Of a DNA stretch of 64,000 nt, positions 59,192-64,000 are shown piece after piece (within the stretch, counting starts at the first letter, position 1; each line of letters opens with the position of its first letter). The DNA comes from Ascoidea asiatica (Eukaryota > Ascomycota > Saccharomycetes > Ascoideales > Ascoideaceae), in NCBI GenBank assembly GCA_001600695.1, contig BCKQ01000002.1:1437340-1501339 (forward strand). Direction: 5' to 3'. The notes under the pieces are model-generated. The model had not been told where the DNA came from. It saw nothing but the letters and a program-made list of their open reading frames with translations, and did not search any database. A program made the position numbers and the translations under genes.

Positions 59192-62100
59192 ATGTCCCAA
59201 TTTCCATTTTCCAGTGCTCCTTTGAGGGCTGTTAAGGAGGTAAGAATTTTTCATTTTTAATTAATTTAAAAAAACCATATTTTTATTTGGATTAATTACA
59301 ATGAATAAATATACTAACTGTTTGTTACTTTAGGTTCAATTCGGGCTTTTTTCTCCTGAAGAAGTTGTAAGTATATTTTCTTTTATGTTAAATATGAGGT
59401 TAGGAGCATTTTCCCTTTTAAAAATCATTTTTGCTAATATTATCTATTTTATCTAGCGAGCAATTAGTGTTGCAAAAATTGAATTCTCCGAAATCATGGA
59501 TGAAAATAGAAGACCGAAAAAAGGTGGTCTCAATGATCCTAGATTAGGCTCTATAGATCGTAATTTTAAGTGTCAAACATGTGGTGAAGATATGTCTGAA
59601 TGTCCTGGGCATTTCGGCCATTTAGAATTAGCAAAACCAGTTTTTCATATTGGTTTCATTTCAAAAATAAAAAAGGTTTGTGAATCCGTTTGTATGAACT
59701 GTGGTAAAATATTAGGTGATGAAGAATCTCCTGATTATAGAAAGGCAATTAGAATCAAGGATCCCAAGAAAAGATTCCAGGCAGTATGGAGAGTTTGTAG
59801 AGCAAAAATGCGTTGTGAGCTTGACGAAGAAGATGAAGATGAAAACGAAGGTCAATCAAATTCAAAACCATCAACTGGTGGATGTGGAGCTGATCAGCCA
59901 ATTATACGTCGTGATGGGTTGAAACTTTGGGGAACTTGGAAAACCAAAGATGCTGATGATGAAAATGTAACTGCCCCTGATAAGAGACCTTTAACCCCAA
60001 CTGAAGTATTAGATATATTCAAACATATTTCTTTGGAAGATAGCCGTAAACTTGGTTTTGATGAAGATTATGCTCGTCCAGAATGGATGATACTTACTGT
60101 TTTACCTGTACCTCCTCCACAAGTCCGTCCTTCCATTTCTTTCAATGAATCTGCTAGAGGTGAGGATGATTTAACTTTCAAATTAGCTGATATTTTAAAA
60201 ACAAGTAAAAATGTTCAAAAACTAGAAATGGATGGTTCTCCACAGCATGTTATTAGTGAGTTTGAGAATTTATTACAATATCATGTTGCAACATATATGG
60301 ATAATGACATTGCAGGTCAACCTCCCTCAAGACATAAATCAGGAAGGCCAATTAAATCTATTAGAGCTCGTTTAAAGGGTAAGGAAGGTAGATTAAGAGG
60401 AAACTTAATGGGAAAGCGTGTAGATTTTTCAGCTCGTACTGTTATTTCTGGAGATCCTAACTTGGATTTAGATCAAGTTGGGGTTCCAAGAAGTATTGCT
60501 CGTACCCTTACATACCCTGAAATTGTTACTCCTTATAACATTCATAGATTAACACAGTATGTTAAAAATGGTCCAAATGAACATCCTGGTGCAAAATATG
60601 TCATTCGTGATACAGGTGATCGTATTGATTTGAAATATCATAAAAGTGCAGGAGATATTCAATTACAATATGGTTGGAAAGTTGAACGTCATTTAATGGA
60701 TAATGATCCTGTTCTTTTTAACCGTCAACCTTCATTACATAAAATGTCCATGATGTGCCATAGAGTAAAAGTAATGCCATTTTCAACTTTTAGAATAAAT
60801 TTATCTGTCACAACTCCTTATAATGCTGATTTTGATGGAGATGAAATGAATTTACATGTTCCACAATCTGCCGAAACACGAGCTGAACTACAAAATTTAG
60901 TAGCAGTTCCATTACAGATTGTTTCCCCCCAATCAAATAAACCGGTTATGGGTATTGTTCAAGATACTCTTTGTGGTGTACGTAAAATGACCGTTAAAGA
61001 TATATTTCTTGAATATGACCATGTCATGCAAATTTGTTTTTGGGTAAAGAACTGGGATGGTATAATCCCGCCACCAGCTATATTAAAGCCTAAACCATTA
61101 TGGACAGGAAAACAAATGCTTTCATTAGCTGTTCCTAAAGGTATCCATCTTCTTAGATTTGATGAAAAGACAACTCTTTTAAGTCCTAGTGATAACGGTA
61201 TGCTTATTATAGATGGAGAATTAATGTTCGGAGTTGTAAATAAAAAAACAGTAGGTGCTACAAATGGTGGTCTTATTCATACAGTCATGAGAGAGAAAGG
61301 TCATAAAGTATGTGCAGATCTTTTTGGTAATATTCAGAAAGTAGTAAATTATTGGCTATTGCATAATGGGTTTTCAATTGGTATCGGTGATACTATTGCT
61401 GATGCAGAAACTATGAGAAAAATTAATAGTACTATTGCTGATGCCAAACAGAAAGTTCAAGATCTAATTTTGGATACACAAGCAAATCGATTGGAACTAG
61501 AACCAGGTATGACTCTTAGAGAGTCTTTTGAATCCAAAGTATCAAGAGTTCTTAATCAAGCTCGTGACGATGCTGGTCATTGTGCTGAAGAAAATTTAAA
61601 GGACTTGAATAACGTTAAACAGATGGTTATTTCTGGATCCAAAGGTTCTTTCATTAATATTTCTCAAATGTCAGCTTGTGTTGGACAGCAGATTGTTGAA
61701 GGAAAAAGAATTCCTTTTGGTTTTTCAGATCGTACCTTGCCACATTTTACAAAGGATGATTTCAGTCCTGAATCCAAAGGTTTCGTGGAAAATTCATATT
61801 TAAGAGGATTGACACCTCAAGAGTTTTTTTTTCATGCGATGGCTGGTCGTGAGGGTTTAATTGACACAGCTGTTAAAACTGCCGAAACAGGTTATATCCA
61901 ACGTCGTTTGGTCAAAGCTTTAGAAGATATCATGGTTCATTATGATGGTACGACAAGAAACTCTGTCGGAGCTGTTATTCAATTCATATATGGAGAAGAT
62001 GGTCTTGATGCCACTCAGGTTGAAAATCAACCAATCGATACTATTCCAGGTTCAACAGTTAAATTTGAGCAGAAATATAGAATAGATTTAATGGATCCAA

Positions 62101-64000
62101 ATAAGTCTCTTCGTCCTTCATTGATAGAATATGGTGATGATATTCGAGGTGATACTGCTTTGCAAGAATATCTTGATGAAGAGTATGACCAACTTCTAAA
62201 AGATCGTCACTATTTAAGAACAACTGTATTCCCTAATGGGGATTTCAAATGGCCATTGCCCGTTAACGTTCGTCGTGTTATTCAAAATGCTCAACAGAAT
62301 TTTCACTGTGATAGAGGGGAAGCAAGTGATCTAAGATTGGAATATATTATAGCGGGAGTGAAAAAGTTGTGCAGTAATTTAACCGTATTTCGTGGAAAAG
62401 GACCCTTGATAGAAGAGGCCCAAGAAAATGCAACTCTATTATTCCAATGCCTACTACGTTCAAGATTTGCTTGTCGTCGAGTATTAGAAGAATATAAGCT
62501 AAATAAGGCTGCGTTTGATTGGATAATGGGGGAAATCCAGTCCTTATTTCAGAAATCATTGGTTCATCCTGGTGAAATGGTAGGTGTTGTAGCAGCACAG
62601 TCAATTGGTGAACCTGCTACTCAAATGACATTGAATACTTTTCATTATGCGGGTGTTTCTTCAAAGAATGTTACACTTGGTGTACCTCGTCTTAAAGAAA
62701 TTCTTAATGTTGCAAAAAATATCAAAACTCCTTCACTTACTGTATACTTGGAGCCAGAATACGCTAATGATAAAGTTAAAGCAAAAGAACTTCAGTCTGC
62801 TATACAATATACAACTCTAGGAAGTGTGACGAAGGCAACTGAAATTTACTACGATCCAGACCCTCGTACCACTATTATTAATGAAGATTATGAAATGGTT
62901 GAAGGTTATTTTGCAATACCCGATGAATCTATAGAGAAAAGTTTGGATCAACAGTCTCCTTGGCTTTTACGTATTGAGGTCGATAGAAAATCATTATTAG
63001 ATAAGCAGCTTACTCTTTCTCAGGTAGCAGGAACTATTGAAAGTGCCTTTGGAGATGATTTGTTTGTTATTTGGTCAGCAGATGCTTCTAGTGATAAGTT
63101 AATTATTCGTTGTCGTGTTGTGCGAGATGAAAAGGTTGCTTTCGCTGAAACTAAACAAGAAGATAGAATACTTAAAGAAATAGAGCAAAATATCCTTATT
63201 CTTCCGTTGAGAGGAGTTGAAGATATATCCAGAGTTTTCATTTCCAAGAAAAAGTTTGAAGTTGTTGCAACTCCTGGACAAGTAGTCAAAGATCCTGAAA
63301 ATGAAAATGATCCAGGAAAAGTTGCCGAAGGTGGAGAATATGTTCAAGTTCAACAGTTTTTCTTGGAAACAGATGGTTGTAATTTATCAGAGGTTATGAC
63401 AGTTTCTGGAATCGATTCTACAAAAATCTATTCCAATAACTTTGTAGAGATTCTTGAAGTTTTGGGAATAGAAGCCACACGTGCTGCATTGTTCAAAGAG
63501 ATTTACCAAGTTATTTCTTTTGATGGTGGTGTTGTTAATTATAGACATATGGCTATACTAGTAGATGCAATGACATCTCGTGGTCATTTAATGGCTATCA
63601 CACGTCATGGTATCAATAGAGCAGATACTGGTGCTTTAATGAGAGCCTCTTTTGAGGAGACTGTTGAAATTCTTTTAGAAGCAGGTGCTGCAGCAGAGCT
63701 TGATGATTGTTCTGGTGTTTCAGAGAATGTTTTACTTGGCCAAATAGCTCCTCTTGGAACTGGTGCATTTGATGTTATGATAGATGAAAATATGTTAAGC
63801 ACTATCCCCAATAATTATAACTTACCTTCAGCTGCTCTTGTTCAAGGATCTGATGATCTTAATGGTGCTGCCACTCCATATGATTCTAGATCACCAATGC
63901 ATGCAGATTCTAATGATGCTGATGAGTTGGATGCTTCCACAATGTTTTCTCCTATTCGTGATATATCTACCAATGATACCCATGGAGGGTTGACTGATTA
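59192..64000 (+). CDS. RPO21: RNA polymerase II largest subunit Rpb1 (spliced, 3' end outside window)
   Basis: Exons 59192-59239, 59334-59366 and 59457 onward give 1,541 residues before the window ends. N-terminal [37 protein letters not shown] matches Rpb1 across both splice junctions. The clamp zinc ligands are C66, C69, C76 and H79; the second zinc site uses CESVCMNC and the later CRAKMRC/CGAD region. The catalytic [10 protein letters not shown] has Asp 485, 487 and 489. The bridge-helix region ([35 protein letters not shown]) and trigger loop ([27 protein letters not shown]) are intact. The visible end is the linker; heptad CTD repeats should follow just outside. No CTG codon occurs. Confidence 0.98.
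59240..59333 (+). other. RPO21 intron 1 (94 nt)
   Basis: Donor GTAAGA after codon 16, perfect branch site TACTAAC (59312-59318), acceptor TTTAG 15 nt later. Phase 0. Removing it joins LRAVKE to VQFGLF, as in other Rpb1 proteins. Confidence 0.95.
59367..59456 (+). other. RPO21 intron 2 (90 nt)
   Basis: Donor GTAAGT after codon 27, weak branch candidate TGCTAAT (about 59432-59438), acceptor ATCTAG, phase 0. It leaves an 11-codon middle exon. Protein conservation ([13 protein letters not shown]) fixes both junctions. Confidence 0.93.

Noticed and set aside
1-64000. Assignment to Hanseniaspora on account of extreme AT and Asn bias
   Set aside because: The fast-evolving Hanseniaspora lineage is reported to have lost checkpoint and gluconeogenic genes, while MAD1 and FBP1 are intact here.
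1-64000. A transposon, virus-derived or biosynthetic gene-cluster insertion
   Set aside because: Every long frame is a conserved yeast gene or a plausible single-copy protein; no transposase, reverse transcriptase, terminal repeats or cluster-type enzymes were seen.

Overview
The window is nuclear DNA of an ascomycete budding yeast (Saccharomycotina). The evidence is the gene set (RPN1, PAN3, MAD1, YKU80, SLM, EXG1, FBP1, RPO21 and others), mostly intronless genes, short introns with GTATGT/GTAAGT donors and CTAAC-type branch sites, and very AT-rich sequence with long asparagine runs written almost only in AAT/AAC codons. The CTG codon is nearly absent: none in the 1,541 RPO21 codons visible here and none in EXG1. 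That would fit a yeast from one of the lineages with altered CUG decoding (the Ascoidea/Saccharomycopsis type is one candidate), but the sequence alone does not prove it. MAD1 and FBP1 are both present, which argues against the fast-evolving Hanseniaspora lineage. No virus, transposon, CRISPR array or convincing tRNA/rRNA gene was seen.

Layout. 1-2992: long intergenic region opening with a heat-shock-element array and a 10-bp GATA-type tandem array, plus a possible decayed coding relic. 2993-16017: HSF-type regulator (SFL1/MGA1 family, +), MIC10 (+), PFA5-like palmitoyltransferase (-), mitochondrial PDH-kinase-like protein (-), YAP3/KapC-like bZIP factor (+). 16271-22619: RPN1 (-), GOS1 (+) and EXG1 (-), with an Rpn4/PACE site in the RPN1-GOS1 divergent promoter. 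22620-36531: a 2.4-kb gene-free stretch, FAT1 (+), BUD21/UTP16 (+), spliced ATX2 (-), YKU80 (+), MTC2-like (-), UTP11 (+). 36603-48785: AIP1 (-), SLM1/2 (+), spliced PAN3 (-), SRX1 (+), an unrecognised Asn/His-rich protein (-). 50411-64000: FBP1 (+), MED10/NUT2 (+), BRE2 (-), an unrecognised protein (-), MAD1 (+), and the 5' part of RPO21 (RPB1) with two introns, running off the right edge before its CTD.

The genes are ordinary housekeeping and regulatory genes and do not form one operon-like system. Two architectural regularities stand out. Intergenic regions that must hold promoters contain a GC-richer island of about 100-350 bp, often with a CACGTG site, while most convergent gene pairs are separated by only 30-250 bp without an island. 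All four introns lie in the first few dozen codons and are 87-94 nt long. Other points worth a second look are a perfect 22-bp inverted repeat across the stop codon of the HSF-type gene, a string of minimal upstream ORFs before YKU80, and an Fbp1 N-terminus lacking both the Pro2 degron and the PKA site known from S. cerevisiae. I saw no clearly undescribed multi-gene system.
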